This document shows positions 32,912 to 41,858 of a stretch of 64,000 bases of DNA, piece by piece; the first letter of the stretch is position 1, and each line of letters starts with the position of its first letter. The notes beneath the pieces were generated by a model. That model searched no databases. It saw only the letters and a list, made by a program, of their open reading frames with translations, and was not told the DNA's origin. The position numbers were made by a program, and so were the translations under genes. Source of the stretch: Pseudomonas sp. N40(2020) (GTDB taxonomy: Bacteria; Pseudomonadota; Gammaproteobacteria; Pseudomonadales; Pseudomonadaceae). The stretch lies in assembly GCF_014472415.1 (NCBI RefSeq), contig NZ_JACSZV010000012.1:1-64000 (forward strand), in the 5' to 3' direction.

Positions 32912-33706
32912 TCACTTGATCCGATAGTGAAAGGTATTGCGCACCGCCGGCACTGACACGGCGACGCCGTCGATGATCCGCGGCTGATAACGGAAGGTTT
33001 GCGCCGCGGCCATCGATGGGCGAATAAACAATGGATGGCAGCCGTCCAGCACCTTGGGGTTTTCGACCCGGCCTTGCGGGTTGACCGTGTACTCCACGGA
33101 GCAATCACCTTCGATGTTTTTATCCAGTGCTCGCTCCGGATACTCCGGCGCTTCTTTGCTCAGCGGCAGGTATTGGCGGCTGTCGGCCAGCGCTTGCTGG
33201 CGCGCACGTTCGGCCTGCTGCGCCTGCTGTTGAGCCTGGGCGGCCTGTTGCTGCGCAGCCTGTTGCTGCGCCAGCCGTTGCCGGGCGGCGTCGTCTTCAC
33301 GCTTGCGCGCTTGCTCGCGTTGTTGCTCGGCCAGTTGCTCGCGTTTGCGCTCTTCCACTCGCTTGCGCGCCAAGGCCGCCTGTTCGATTTTTTGCGTTTG
33401 CGGTGCTGGCTCGGCCTTTGGCTTGACGGGTTCGACCGGCGCCGCCACCGGCTCTATGACCGGTGCAGGCGTCGGTTCAGGCGCGGGAGGTTGCGCGACG
33501 GGCGGTGCCACCATCACTAATTGCGTGGTCAGCACCCGAGGTGGCGGAACCTGCGGGATCGGCGGCGACCAGGCGTTGATCAGCAGCACTAGCACCACGA
33601 CGTGCAAGGCCACCGCCAGCGTCGCCGCGAGGCTGTGTTGCCAGAAAGGGTTGCGCGGCATCGGCGCTGAAATCGTTGCAGGACTGTGCATGATCATCGC
33701 CGTCAT
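32912..33706 (-). CDS. tonB: TonB energy transducer of the phytase operon
   Basis: A 264-residue TonB protein that transmits the proton-motive force from ExbB-ExbD to an outer membrane receptor. One membrane anchor (about residues 25-44) is followed by a proline-rich segment (VPPPRVLT, APEPTPAPVIEP). A long Gln/Ala/Arg helical region (about 105-170) and the C-terminal TonB domain (EYPERALDKNIEGDCSVEYTV) follow. The first residues are hydrophilic (MTAMIMHSPATISAP). It overlaps the exbD gene by four bases and ends the five-gene operon. This paralogue is probably dedicated to the receptor at 36930. Confidence 0.9.
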   Translation of the reverse strand: MTAMIMHSPATISAPMPRNPFWQHSLAATLAVALHVVVLVLLINAWSPPIPQVPPPRVLTTQLVMVAPPVAQPPAPEPTPAPVIEPVAAPVEPVKPKAEPAPQTQKIEQAALARKRVEERKREQLAEQQREQARKREDDAARQRLAQQQAAQQQAAQAQQQAQQAERARQQALADSRQYLPLSKEAPEYPERALDKNIEGDCSVEYTVNPQGRVENPKVLDGCHPLFIRPSMAAAQTFRYQPRIIDGVAVSVPAVRNTFHYRIK

Positions 33707-34149
33707 TGCGGGGCCTCGGTCACCAGCCCGAGGTTAGTGACACCACCCTGTTGCAACGCCGCCATGGCCGCCACAACACTGCCGTAACCGGCGTCCTTGT
33801 CGGCGCGGATGTACACCTGCGTGTCAGCACGCTGCGCGACGATCTGCTCGACCTTGGCGCGCATTTCATCAAGGGCCACGGCACTGTCGGTCTGATGTTG
33901 GGTGTCGAGTTCGCCGCCCAGATTCCAGTAATAACCACCCTCGGCTTTCACCGACAACGTCAGGATTTGCTGGCGCGTGTCGGTAGCCAGGGCTTCGCTG
34001 GCGATCTTCGGCAGTTCGACTTTCACGCCTTGGGTGAGCATCGGCGCGGTGACCATGAAAATCACCAGCAGTACCAGCATCACGTCGATGTACGGCACCA
34101 CGTTCATTTCGGCCTTTGGCCCGTGCTTGCGTTGCGGCCTGACTAGCAT
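33703..34149 (-). CDS. exbD: ExbD/TolR family biopolymer transport protein
   Basis: A 148-residue inner membrane protein with a short cytosolic N-terminus and a single helix (VVPYIDVMLVLLVIFMVTAPML). The helix keeps the essential aspartate that takes part in proton flow. The periplasmic domain contains GVKVELPKIASEAL and the C-terminal AALQQGGVTNLGLVTEAP. The gene forms an operon with exbB (13 bases upstream) and tonB (four-base overlap). Confidence 0.93.
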   Translation of the reverse strand: MLVRPQRKHGPKAEMNVVPYIDVMLVLLVIFMVTAPMLTQGVKVELPKIASEALATDTRQQILTLSVKAEGGYYWNLGGELDTQHQTDSAVALDEMRAKVEQIVAQRADTQVYIRADKDAGYGSVVAAMAALQQGGVTNLGLVTEAPQ

Positions 34150-34162
34150 CGTGTTTCTCCTT

Positions 34163-34873
34163 TCAAGCCGCAGCGGCGAGGTTCAACGGCGAGCCGTGCA
34201 ATTGCCGATGCAGGCGCACTTGCAGCTCGTTGCCAAAGGCGTAGTAACGGGTGAGCAAAGTCTGGCTGCGTGCCGAAAAGCGGTTGTAGGCGATGACCGC
34301 AGGGATCGCCGCGAACAGGCCGATGGCCGTGGCGATCAACGCTTCGGCAATCCCCGGCGCCACCGTCGACAGCGTCGCTTGTTGCACCTGAGACAAACCG
34401 AGGAACGAATTCATGATCCCCCACACGGTGCCGAACAGACCGATGTAAGGGCTGACCGAACCGACCGTGGCGAGAAACTGCAAACCCTTTTCCAGTTGCA
34501 CTTCCTGCTCGCTGATGGCGACGTGCAGCGCGCGTTCGACGCCTTCCTGCACCGCATCGGCGTTGCCGTCAGCGTGCCGGTTCAGGTGATTGAACTCGGC
34601 AAATCCGGCATTGAAGATCGGCTCGATCCCGGCCTCGGCCACCGCCACCTGCGCCGACTCGCGATACAGCGGCAACAACTCCGGGGTGTGGCGGAAACGC
34701 TGGACGAAATCATTCAGGCGTCGCTCACGTTGTCGCAGTACGCGACTGCGCAGCACGATCAGATACCAACTGAGCATCGACGCCAGCAGCAGAATGAGCA
34801 TCACGGCCTTGACCAACAGGCTCGCATCGCTGATCAGCCCCCAGATTGTCATGTGTTCGAGTGTGGCCTGCAT
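34163..34873 (-). CDS. exbB: ExbB/TolQ family energiser subunit
   Basis: A 236-residue inner membrane protein of the ExbB/TolQ/MotA family with three helices. The first is LLVKAVMLILLLASMLSWYLIV. The conserved proton channel region is FLATVGSVSPYIGLFGTVWGIMNSFLGL, followed by GIAEALIATAIGLFAAIPAVIAYN. The ATG at 34873 was chosen over 34894 because it gives the family start (MQATLEHMTIWGLI). It stands 92 bases downstream of the phytase gene and precedes exbD. Confidence 0.92.
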   Translation of the reverse strand: MQATLEHMTIWGLISDASLLVKAVMLILLLASMLSWYLIVLRSRVLRQRERRLNDFVQRFRHTPELLPLYRESAQVAVAEAGIEPIFNAGFAEFNHLNRHADGNADAVQEGVERALHVAISEQEVQLEKGLQFLATVGSVSPYIGLFGTVWGIMNSFLGLSQVQQATLSTVAPGIAEALIATAIGLFAAIPAVIAYNRFSARSQTLLTRYYAFGNELQVRLHRQLHGSPLNLAAAA

Positions 34874-34964
34874 GGTGAAACTCCTTGTGGGCAATGGCGG
34901 TCGTCGCCAGAGACGTCGACCGCGTCGCTATTCGATGGAAAACAAATGACCGATTGATGACAGA

Positions 34965-36869
34965 TCAGGGCAACTTCAGCGTCTGGGTGACTTCATCCCA
35001 CGGCACGAACTTGAAGTTCTGACTTTGCTCGGGCATGCGCTTGCGGCCGTCCTGCAACACCAGCAAGCCTTTGCTCCACGGCCCGCCGAGGTTGGCTGAA
35101 GCGACTTCCAGACCGTCGGTTTCCGAGGCACCGTCTATGCCTGCATCCGCGTTGAGGCCAACCCGGAACGCACCGCGCACGGCGAATGGCGGTTCGGCAT
35201 CCAGCACCAGATAGCTGTCGTTGCCCTGGCTGGATACCACCAGATAGTCGCGCGCCGCGCTCTGATACAGCGCCAGACCTTCAACATCGGCATGCAACGG
35301 GCCACCGACCTTGATCACACTGGCGAGGGTCGCTGGCTGATCGGCACGGGCATCCACGGCCCAGACGCCGACGTCCTCCTCACCGAGAAACAGGCGCTGA
35401 CGCTGGTCGTCGGCGACACACCCTTCGGGCTGGCTGTCGACCTTGAACTGGCGCACCAACTCACCCTGTACCTTGCCGTTCGGCGCACCGAGGCGGTATT
35501 GCAGGAAGGTGCCGTCCTTGTCGTTGGCGATCGCATAGATCTCGCCGCTGGCGGGCTGGAACAGGCAAATGCCGTAGATGTCTTTGAGCGGCGTCGGCAC
35601 TTCGCCGATGTCGCGCAACTCGCCACTGCGGCGGTCGATGGCGAACAGGCTGAGGCTGTTGTGATCGCGATGGCTGGCCACCGCCAGATCGACGGTCTGC
35701 TCGCCGAGTTTGAAGTTCGGCCGCACGTCGACGTTGTTCAAACGCCCGACCGGCAACTCCTGCACCAATTTGCCTTGCAGGTCATACACCAGCAGACCTT
35801 GCTTCTTGTTGGTGCCGAGCACGCGGCTGAGGGATGGCTGCTGCGGATGCACCCAAATCGCCGGATCGTCCGCCGCATCGCCCTGACGTGCCACCGGGTC
35901 GCTCTGCACTTGCGCCGCGACGCTCGGCAGCACTGGCGGCAATGCCAACGGTGTCGCGCGCCAGTCGAGGTCGCCTTGATAGACACGGCCATCATCATCG
36001 TCGCGGATCAACACTTGCAGGCCTTTGGCGGTTTCGCGAAGGGCAAGATTTTCCGGCTCTTTCAGACCCGACAAAGGCAACGTTGCCTGCACCGTCCAGC
36101 GCTCACCCTGTTGCTGAAACAGATGCAATTGCGCAGCTTTCGGATCGAGGCCGACGATGCCGCCAGGCACCAGCGCGACGGCGCCCGCCTCGCCTTTGAT
36201 CTGGCCGAACGGTTCGCGCATGGCCACTGGCGAACGCGTAACATCGCCTTCGGCCTGCGCCGGGTAAGCCCACCAGCCGACATTTTCTTCGTTGACCACC
36301 AATTGATGCGCGGCGTCATCGACCCGGCAGAACTTCGCCGACGGCGGCAGCGGCAAACCGCGCACCCGTTGCGCCTGCGCGTTCAGCTTCGCGCCATTGC
36401 CCACCAGCCATTGCTCGCCCTTGCCCTCCTCGCCCACCAGAAACACGAACAAGTTGTCGGCGTCATCGCGATACAGGCACACGCCGTTGACCGCAAAATC
36501 CCGCGCGGGCAAATGCAGCGGCGTGCCCCAGGTGCGCTTGGCCGGATCAAGTCCGACCACCAGTGCCTGCTGGTTGGCGTTGTCGAGGCTGGCCACCCAC
36601 ACCCGGCGATCATCGGCGCGGCTGTCCAGACTGCTGAAAGAGCCCTTCAGGTGCGCCAGCTCCGCGCCTTGGTCATCAAGTAACAACAGGCCGTTGACGG
36701 GACTGACGCCAAGGCGCAGGTCACCCGGTAAAAAACTCAGTTCTTCAAGCTTCAGTTTCGGCGCCCAAGGGGTGAGCGTCAGGCTTGGTGTGGCGGCCAG
36801 CGTCTGGCCGGCAGCCAGCGCGATCAGTGCGCCCAACAGCCAATGTTTATGTCGCAGAGAAATACTCAT
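34965..36869 (-). CDS. Dual-domain beta-propeller 3-phytase
   Basis: A 634-residue secreted phytase that removes phosphates from inositol hexakisphosphate. A signal peptide (LLGALIALAAGQTLAA) is present. The C-terminal half (about 340-630) holds the six-bladed propeller with calcium-site motifs DDPAIWVHP, NNVDVRPNF, PEGCVADD, DVEGLALYQ and DGASETDGLEV. The N-terminal half (about 30-335) is a degenerate second propeller with DNANQQALVVGL and EENVGWWAYP, as in known two-domain phytases where the first domain assists. It is the second gene of a TonB operon. The ATG at 36869 begins the signal peptide. Confidence 0.9.
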   Translation of the reverse strand: MSISLRHKHWLLGALIALAAGQTLAATPSLTLTPWAPKLKLEELSFLPGDLRLGVSPVNGLLLLDDQGAELAHLKGSFSSLDSRADDRRVWVASLDNANQQALVVGLDPAKRTWGTPLHLPARDFAVNGVCLYRDDADNLFVFLVGEEGKGEQWLVGNGAKLNAQAQRVRGLPLPPSAKFCRVDDAAHQLVVNEENVGWWAYPAQAEGDVTRSPVAMREPFGQIKGEAGAVALVPGGIVGLDPKAAQLHLFQQQGERWTVQATLPLSGLKEPENLALRETAKGLQVLIRDDDDGRVYQGDLDWRATPLALPPVLPSVAAQVQSDPVARQGDAADDPAIWVHPQQPSLSRVLGTNKKQGLLVYDLQGKLVQELPVGRLNNVDVRPNFKLGEQTVDLAVASHRDHNSLSLFAIDRRSGELRDIGEVPTPLKDIYGICLFQPASGEIYAIANDKDGTFLQYRLGAPNGKVQGELVRQFKVDSQPEGCVADDQRQRLFLGEEDVGVWAVDARADQPATLASVIKVGGPLHADVEGLALYQSAARDYLVVSSQGNDSYLVLDAEPPFAVRGAFRVGLNADAGIDGASETDGLEVASANLGGPWSKGLLVLQDGRKRMPEQSQNFKFVPWDEVTQTLKLP

Positions 36870-36929
36870 GAACCGGCAGAATCCTTGTCGTGCATGGATC
36901 GACGGCGGCACCCGGCCGCCCTCCGAGGC

Positions 36930-39473
36930 TTAGAAATGAGTGAAGGTCAGGCCGAGCTTGTAGGTCGGGCCGTACTCTTCGTACTGGCCGTTGTAGGAGC
37001 GGTGGCCGGTGGATACGAAGTACGGCTCGTCAGTGAGGTTTTGCGCCTCGAAGCTCAGTTGCAGGTTTTTGCTCAGCGAATAGCGCGCGCTGAAATCGAC
37101 AAAGGTTTGCGCATCGACATGCAGGTCGTGGGCCTTGTCGTTGATCGAGGCCAACTCGTAGAGGTAGTCGGATTTGTAGTTGGCCGACAGGCGCAGGCTG
37201 ACCTTGTCGTTCTCCCAGCCGAGCATCAGGTTGCCCACGGTGTCGGACTGGCTCGGCAGATCAATGCTGCGTTTGCGGTTGCGCCCGCTGGCCGCGTCGA
37301 AGCCTTCGATCTCGGCGTCAGAGCGGCTGAAGGTGGTGTTGGCACCCAGCAGCAAGCCGTTCCACGGCGCCGGCAGCCAGTCGAATTTCTGTGAGTAGGC
37401 CAACTCCAGGCCATAGAGTTTGGCGCTGTCGCCGTTGGCAAAGGTGTGCGCTTCGGAGAAATCGGCCCAGGCGCCCGTGCCGGCCAGGTCGGTGTTGTAG
37501 ACGAAGTTCTTGATGTCTTTGTAGAACACGAACGCCGACACCGTACCGGCATGGCCCATGTAGTGTTCGATACCGAGGTCGAGGTTGCTCGACTCCAGCG
37601 GTTTGAGGTCCGGGTTGCCGAACGTCGCTTCATCGTCATCGATGACAAATCCCGGCGCCAGTTGACCGAAGGTCGGGCGCACCACGGATTTTGTCCACGC
37701 CGCGCGAACCTGGGTGTTTTTGTCCAGTTGATAGCGTGCGTGCAGGCCCGGCAGCCAGTGGTGGTAACGACGCTTGGTTTCGGTGGCCTCGAAGTCGCCG
37801 TCAGTGGCGCCAGTGCCTTTGGCTTCGAACTCGGTGCCCTCGTAACGCAGACCTGCGATGAAGCGCCAGTCGTCGATGTCGATCGTGTTCATCAGGTAGC
37901 CGGCGTTGATGTCCTCACGCATCTTGAAGTCGTTAACGGTCGATTCGGTCTCGTCATAGAAGTCGTCGCGGTTGAGACCGCCGATCAGGTTCTTGATCGC
38001 GCTGCCGCTGATACCCGGCCCGAACTGGCCGAGACGATAATCCACCGAGCCCTTGGCGAAGCGGCTGAGGTTGAGTTGATCGTCGCTAAAGCCGAGGTCA
38101 TCGAAGTCCTCGTAGACCCACGCGTCGAGGTCGTTGTCCTTGTTGCGGCGGCTGACTTTGCCACCGAGCTTGACCTGAGACGCATAGCCGCTCAAGTCAT
38201 AGTCACGGGCCAGATCCAGGCGCAGGTTTTTCTCGGTGTCCTTGGTGTTCTGCTTTTCCCAGTCGACCTTGTCGAGGCTGAAGTTGTTGGCGTCGTAGAA
38301 GCCTTGGCCAATGATCGGCCGTGGCTTGTCGTTGCTGTAGAAACCGCTGTCGCTGAAATCGTCATTGCCCGCGAACGCCGCATTGGCGATGTGGCCGGGG
38401 CTGTCTTCGCTGGAGCGGCTGTAACCGGCCTGGCCGCTGAGGGTCCACAGCCCGATCATGCGTTCGCCGCCGAACACGTAGGACTGAATTTCCTGGGTTT
38501 CTTCGCGCTGCTTGAGCTTGCGTGAGCCTTCGGCATCGCCCAGTACGCCGGCGGCTTGCGGCTCGGCGAATTCGATGCTGGTGGAGTTGCGGGTTTCGCT
38601 GTCCTTGTAGCGGCTGTAGAGGGTGCGCAGGTAATAGCTGCTCAGGTCGTCGGGCTTGTAATCGAAGTTCAGACCGCCGCCGGTGCGTTCGCGGCTGATG
38701 TCGTAGTCACGCTGTTCGAACTCTTCCAATTGCGCACCGCGCTGGAAATCCCAGGCGCCGCCGGTTTCGACGTTGTCGGAACCGAAATCGCGCTTTTGCC
38801 AGCTCAGCGCGGCAGCCACACCGAAGTTGTCGATGCCGTCACCGAGGCTGAAACGGTCACTGATTGCGCCGGAAAATTTCGGGCTGGTCTGGTGGCTGTT
38901 CTTGTCGTAGCTGGCTTCGGTGCCGCCGGTATAGAACAGGCCTTTGTGATCGAAGGCCGAGAGGCTTCTGACGTCGACCGTGCCACCCAGCGAGTTGGCG
39001 TCCATGTCCGGGGTCAGGGTTTTGATCACCGACAGCGACTGCACCAGCTCCGAGGGCAACACATCGAGGGCTACGGCGCGGCGTTCGCTTTCCGGCGACG
39101 GCACCAGCGTGCCGTTGATGGTCACGCTGTTCAGGTCCGGCCCCAGGCCGCGCACGCTGACAAAACGCCCTTCGCCCTGATCACGTTCAACGCTGATGCC
39201 CGGCAAACGCTGCGCCGCTTCAGCGACGTTTTCGTCCGGCAACTGCGCCACGCCGTCGGCATGCACCACGCTTTCGATGTTGTCGGAACGGCGCTGCTGC
39301 TTGAGCGCCGAGTCAATGCTGGCGGCCTGGCCGACGACTTCGACGTGCTCGACATTGGCGGTGGCGTCGGCGGCGTGCAGGCGCTCACTGGCCATCGCCA
39401 TCGCCAATGCGGTCAGGGCGAAACTGAAGAGCCCGACGGTGCCGCTGCGCGGATGACTGCTGCGCTGGTACAT
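36930..39473 (-). CDS. TonB-dependent receptor of the phytase operon
   Basis: An 847-residue outer membrane transporter. After a signal peptide there is a TonB box region (VEHVEVVGQ), a plug domain (about 60-165, with IESVVHADGVAQLPDENVAEAAQRLPGISVERDQGEGRFVSVRGLGPDLNSVTINGTLV) and a large beta-barrel. The barrel ends in TFTHF with the terminal Phe needed for membrane insertion. The plug resembles the Xanthomonas/Caulobacter receptor type. The gene is the first of the operon with phytase, ExbB, ExbD and TonB. A Pho box lies about 77 bases upstream of the start. The transported molecule may be phytate or an inositol phosphate. Confidence 0.92.
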   Translation of the reverse strand: MYQRSSHPRSGTVGLFSFALTALAMAMASERLHAADATANVEHVEVVGQAASIDSALKQQRRSDNIESVVHADGVAQLPDENVAEAAQRLPGISVERDQGEGRFVSVRGLGPDLNSVTINGTLVPSPESERRAVALDVLPSELVQSLSVIKTLTPDMDANSLGGTVDVRSLSAFDHKGLFYTGGTEASYDKNSHQTSPKFSGAISDRFSLGDGIDNFGVAAALSWQKRDFGSDNVETGGAWDFQRGAQLEEFEQRDYDISRERTGGGLNFDYKPDDLSSYYLRTLYSRYKDSETRNSTSIEFAEPQAAGVLGDAEGSRKLKQREETQEIQSYVFGGERMIGLWTLSGQAGYSRSSEDSPGHIANAAFAGNDDFSDSGFYSNDKPRPIIGQGFYDANNFSLDKVDWEKQNTKDTEKNLRLDLARDYDLSGYASQVKLGGKVSRRNKDNDLDAWVYEDFDDLGFSDDQLNLSRFAKGSVDYRLGQFGPGISGSAIKNLIGGLNRDDFYDETESTVNDFKMREDINAGYLMNTIDIDDWRFIAGLRYEGTEFEAKGTGATDGDFEATETKRRYHHWLPGLHARYQLDKNTQVRAAWTKSVVRPTFGQLAPGFVIDDDEATFGNPDLKPLESSNLDLGIEHYMGHAGTVSAFVFYKDIKNFVYNTDLAGTGAWADFSEAHTFANGDSAKLYGLELAYSQKFDWLPAPWNGLLLGANTTFSRSDAEIEGFDAASGRNRKRSIDLPSQSDTVGNLMLGWENDKVSLRLSANYKSDYLYELASINDKAHDLHVDAQTFVDFSARYSLSKNLQLSFEAQNLTDEPYFVSTGHRSYNGQYEEYGPTYKLGLTFTHF

Positions 39474-39549
39474 GATTGTTCTCCCCCAAAGAGTCCGGTC
39501 AGGCCAGGCAAACGGCCCGGCAACTGAGAGGGCAAGCTAGGGGCGACGG

Positions 39550-39567
39550 ATGACGCTTCTGTGACAG
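39550..39567 (-). promoter_or_regulatory. Pho box of the phytase-TonB operon
   Basis: On the minus strand CTGTCAC-AGAA-GCGTCAT (39567 to 39550) fits the two 7-mers of a PhoB site, CTGTCAT-N4-CTGTCAT, at 11 of 14 positions with the exact 11-base period. It lies 77 bases upstream of the receptor start, a suitable place for activation under phosphate limitation. Confidence 0.75.
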
Positions 39568-39656
39568 GGTTGACGGTCGAGCCTTGTAAACCGGGCATTT
39601 GCTGCGGTTTGTCTGTGCAAATGAGCTGAAATGACCTCTTCCACTCACCACGGCAC

Positions 39657-39749
39657 TTGTAGGAGTGAGCCTGCTCGCGATTGCGTTTTTCCAGTCACCA
39701 TTAATATTGGCTGACTTGACGCTATCGCGAGCAGGCTCACTCCTACAGG
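39657..39749. repeat. Paired REP elements (REPIN-like)
   Basis: TTGTAGGAGTGAGCCTGCTC at 39657 and the inverted GAGCAGGCTCACTCCTACAG ending near 39749 are separated by about 40 bases. The pair sits between the divergent receptor and cyclase genes, upstream of the Pho box. Confidence 0.86.
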
Positions 39750-39878
39750 GGACGTGGTGTTCTTGAAGAAATATTGCACTGGCCGGTGAGCTGATTCGAC
39801 CTCCCCGCGCCGTCACCCGGCTGTCACAAACATCTGCTGTGCTGACGCGCATTGCTTCTTCGCCAAAGGATCGCGGCC

Positions 39879-40793
39879 ATGTTCTCAGTGCTCAAACCTC
39901 ACCGTTGGAAACTCGCTGCACTGCTGCTGGCGGCCAACCTCGGTCTGCTTCTGCATCTGGCCTGCGGCGACCTGAAGTCATTCAGTGAATGGGTCTGGCT
40001 GGACATCATCGGCGAAGGCGGCTCGGCGCTGTTGGCACTGGTCTGGCTGGGGCTGGTACTGAAGAGTCGTCCGGCCGGGCGCGTGACCAATTATCTGGCG
40101 CTGGGCCTGAGCTGCATCTTCTTTTCCTGGTGGATCGACAGCCTCGACGAGTTCATCCGCCTGCCCGACAGCATCACCTGGGATCACTGGCTGGAGTCGG
40201 GGCCGATGCCGGTGGGCATGATTCTGCTGACCATCGGCATCTATCACTGGCACCGCGAGCAACTGGCGATCAGCGCGCAAATGGAAAAACGCGAGCGGCT
40301 GTTCCGCGAGCATCGGCTGTTCGACAAGCTCACCCCGCTGGGCGGTGCCGACTATCTCAAGCGGCAACTGGCCGACAGCCTTGGCGAGAGCATCGCGCAC
40401 CAGCAACCGCTGTCATTGCTGGTGCTGGATCTGGACAACTTTGCCGCGATCAATCAGGCCTACGGACATGCCGAGGGGGACGCGGTGTTGCAGGCCCTCA
40501 GCCATTTACTGCTGCTCAATCTGCGCCGTCAGGATTTGCTCTGCCGATTGGCCGGTGATCGCTTTGTGGTGTTGCTGCCAAACACCGGCGAGCGTCAGGC
40601 GCAACTGCTCGCGCAAGAGCTGCAAGCCGCCGTACACGCCCTGGCGCACAAGACCCGACAGCATGGCGAACGCCTGCAACTGGCGGCCAGCACGGCGGCG
40701 GTCATGGCCCTGGACGAGACGCCCGAAGTGCTGCTCAAACGCCTAAACCTGGCACTGGCCCGCGCCAAGTCGCCCTTAGCCAAAAGCGCCTGA
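39879..40793 (+). CDS. GGDEF-fold membrane protein with degenerate active site
   Basis: A 304-residue protein with about five N-terminal membrane helices (residues 10-125) and a C-terminal GGDEF fold (about 140-300). The signature is AGDRF at 225-229 instead of GG(D/E)EF, so the catalytic glutamate is lost and cyclase activity is unlikely. The I-site RxxD is also not evident (LRRQDLLCRLAGD). It may be a c-di-GMP or GTP sensor or a scaffold. AAGGA at 39865-39869 supports the ATG at 39879. An AraC gene follows eight bases later, so the two are co-transcribed. Confidence 0.85.
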   Translation: MFSVLKPHRWKLAALLLAANLGLLLHLACGDLKSFSEWVWLDIIGEGGSALLALVWLGLVLKSRPAGRVTNYLALGLSCIFFSWWIDSLDEFIRLPDSITWDHWLESGPMPVGMILLTIGIYHWHREQLAISAQMEKRERLFREHRLFDKLTPLGGADYLKRQLADSLGESIAHQQPLSLLVLDLDNFAAINQAYGHAEGDAVLQALSHLLLLNLRRQDLLCRLAGDRFVVLLPNTGERQAQLLAQELQAAVHALAHKTRQHGERLQLAASTAAVMALDETPEVLLKRLNLALARAKSPLAKSA

Positions 40794-40801
40794 GGCCGAC
40801 C

Positions 40802-41839
40802 ATGACCGTTAAATCCACTTGGTACGAAGCCGACAGTCGCTTCATCCCCGGGCATTACCAACCCGCGACATTGATCGATCTGGCCCTGTCTCGCGATATC
40901 GACAGCCATCGTCTTTTGCGCGGTACAGGCCTGTTCCATGAAGACATTCTGGCCGGCCAGACGCGCCTCAGCCCGCAGCAGTTTCTCGGCCTGATCGACA
41001 ATAGTCGCCGCTTGCTCGACGCCGATGACAGCAGCTTCCTCTTCGGCCAGCGCTTGCTGCCCGGTCACTACGGCGCCGCCAGCCACGCCTTGCGTCACGC
41101 GCAAAATCTGCATCAGGCGCTCGATACGCTGGTCCAGCAACAAGCCCTGCTCAGTCCGTTGATGACGCCGCGTCTGCTGCTGGATGAGCGCTTTGCGTAC
41201 GTCTATTGGCTGGACAGTTGCGGTGCCGGCGAACAATGGCGGTTTTTGCTGGAAGCGGGCATGACGTCACTGGTGGCCATGAGTCAGTGGCTCAGCGGCG
41301 AGCGCCTGCCATGGGAATGCAGTTTCAGCCATGCCGAGCCGCGTTACGTCGAACAATATTGGGTGCATCTGGGCGAGCAGACTCAGTTCAAACGCCCGCT
41401 GGATTTGATGCGCATTCCCCGCGAGTTTCTCGCCCGCCCCTGGCCCGACGCCTCGGCGACTGCCGGCCAGGTCGCCCGCCAGGAAGCCGTGCGGCAGATC
41501 GAGCAACTGGGGTTTGCCGAGAGCTTCACCGATTGCCTGTACCGCCACCTGCAAGATCAAGTCCGCCAGCCACCGAGTCTGGAACAAGCCGCGCAGGCAT
41601 TCGCCATGAGCCCGGCCACCCTCAAACGCAAACTGCAAAAACACGACACCGGGTTCCAGCAGCAAGTGGATCTGGTGCGCAAACACGTCGCGCTGTACCT
41701 GTATCAGGTCAAAGGACTAAGCAACGAGGAAGTGGCCGATTACCTGAGCTTCAGTGATCCGGCGAACTTCCGGCGCTCCTTCAAGCGCTGGACCGGCAGC
41801 ACACCGAATCTCATCCGCCAGTTGTTCGGCAGCCATTGA
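40802..41839 (+). CDS. AraC-family regulator with Arabinose_bd domain
   Basis: A 345-residue regulator of the OruR/ArgR-like group. The N-terminal Arabinose_bd domain (about 25-210, with RGTGLFHEDILAGQTRLSPQQFLGLI and LPGHYGAASHALRHAQNL) senses a ligand. The C-terminal double HTH (about 250-343) has SLEQAAQAFAMSPATLKRKLQ and LSNEEVADYLSFSDPANFRRSFKRWTG. It is co-transcribed with the degenerate GGDEF protein. The ligand and targets are unknown. Confidence 0.9.
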   Translation: MTVKSTWYEADSRFIPGHYQPATLIDLALSRDIDSHRLLRGTGLFHEDILAGQTRLSPQQFLGLIDNSRRLLDADDSSFLFGQRLLPGHYGAASHALRHAQNLHQALDTLVQQQALLSPLMTPRLLLDERFAYVYWLDSCGAGEQWRFLLEAGMTSLVAMSQWLSGERLPWECSFSHAEPRYVEQYWVHLGEQTQFKRPLDLMRIPREFLARPWPDASATAGQVARQEAVRQIEQLGFAESFTDCLYRHLQDQVRQPPSLEQAAQAFAMSPATLKRKLQKHDTGFQQQVDLVRKHVALYLYQVKGLSNEEVADYLSFSDPANFRRSFKRWTGSTPNLIRQLFGSH

Positions 41840-41858
41840 TCCTGCGCATGACCTGAAG

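Noticed and set aside
35292-36683. 463-codon open frame opposite the phytase gene
   Set aside because: The phytase strand carries signal peptide, calcium motifs and operon context. The opposite product has no recognisable domain.
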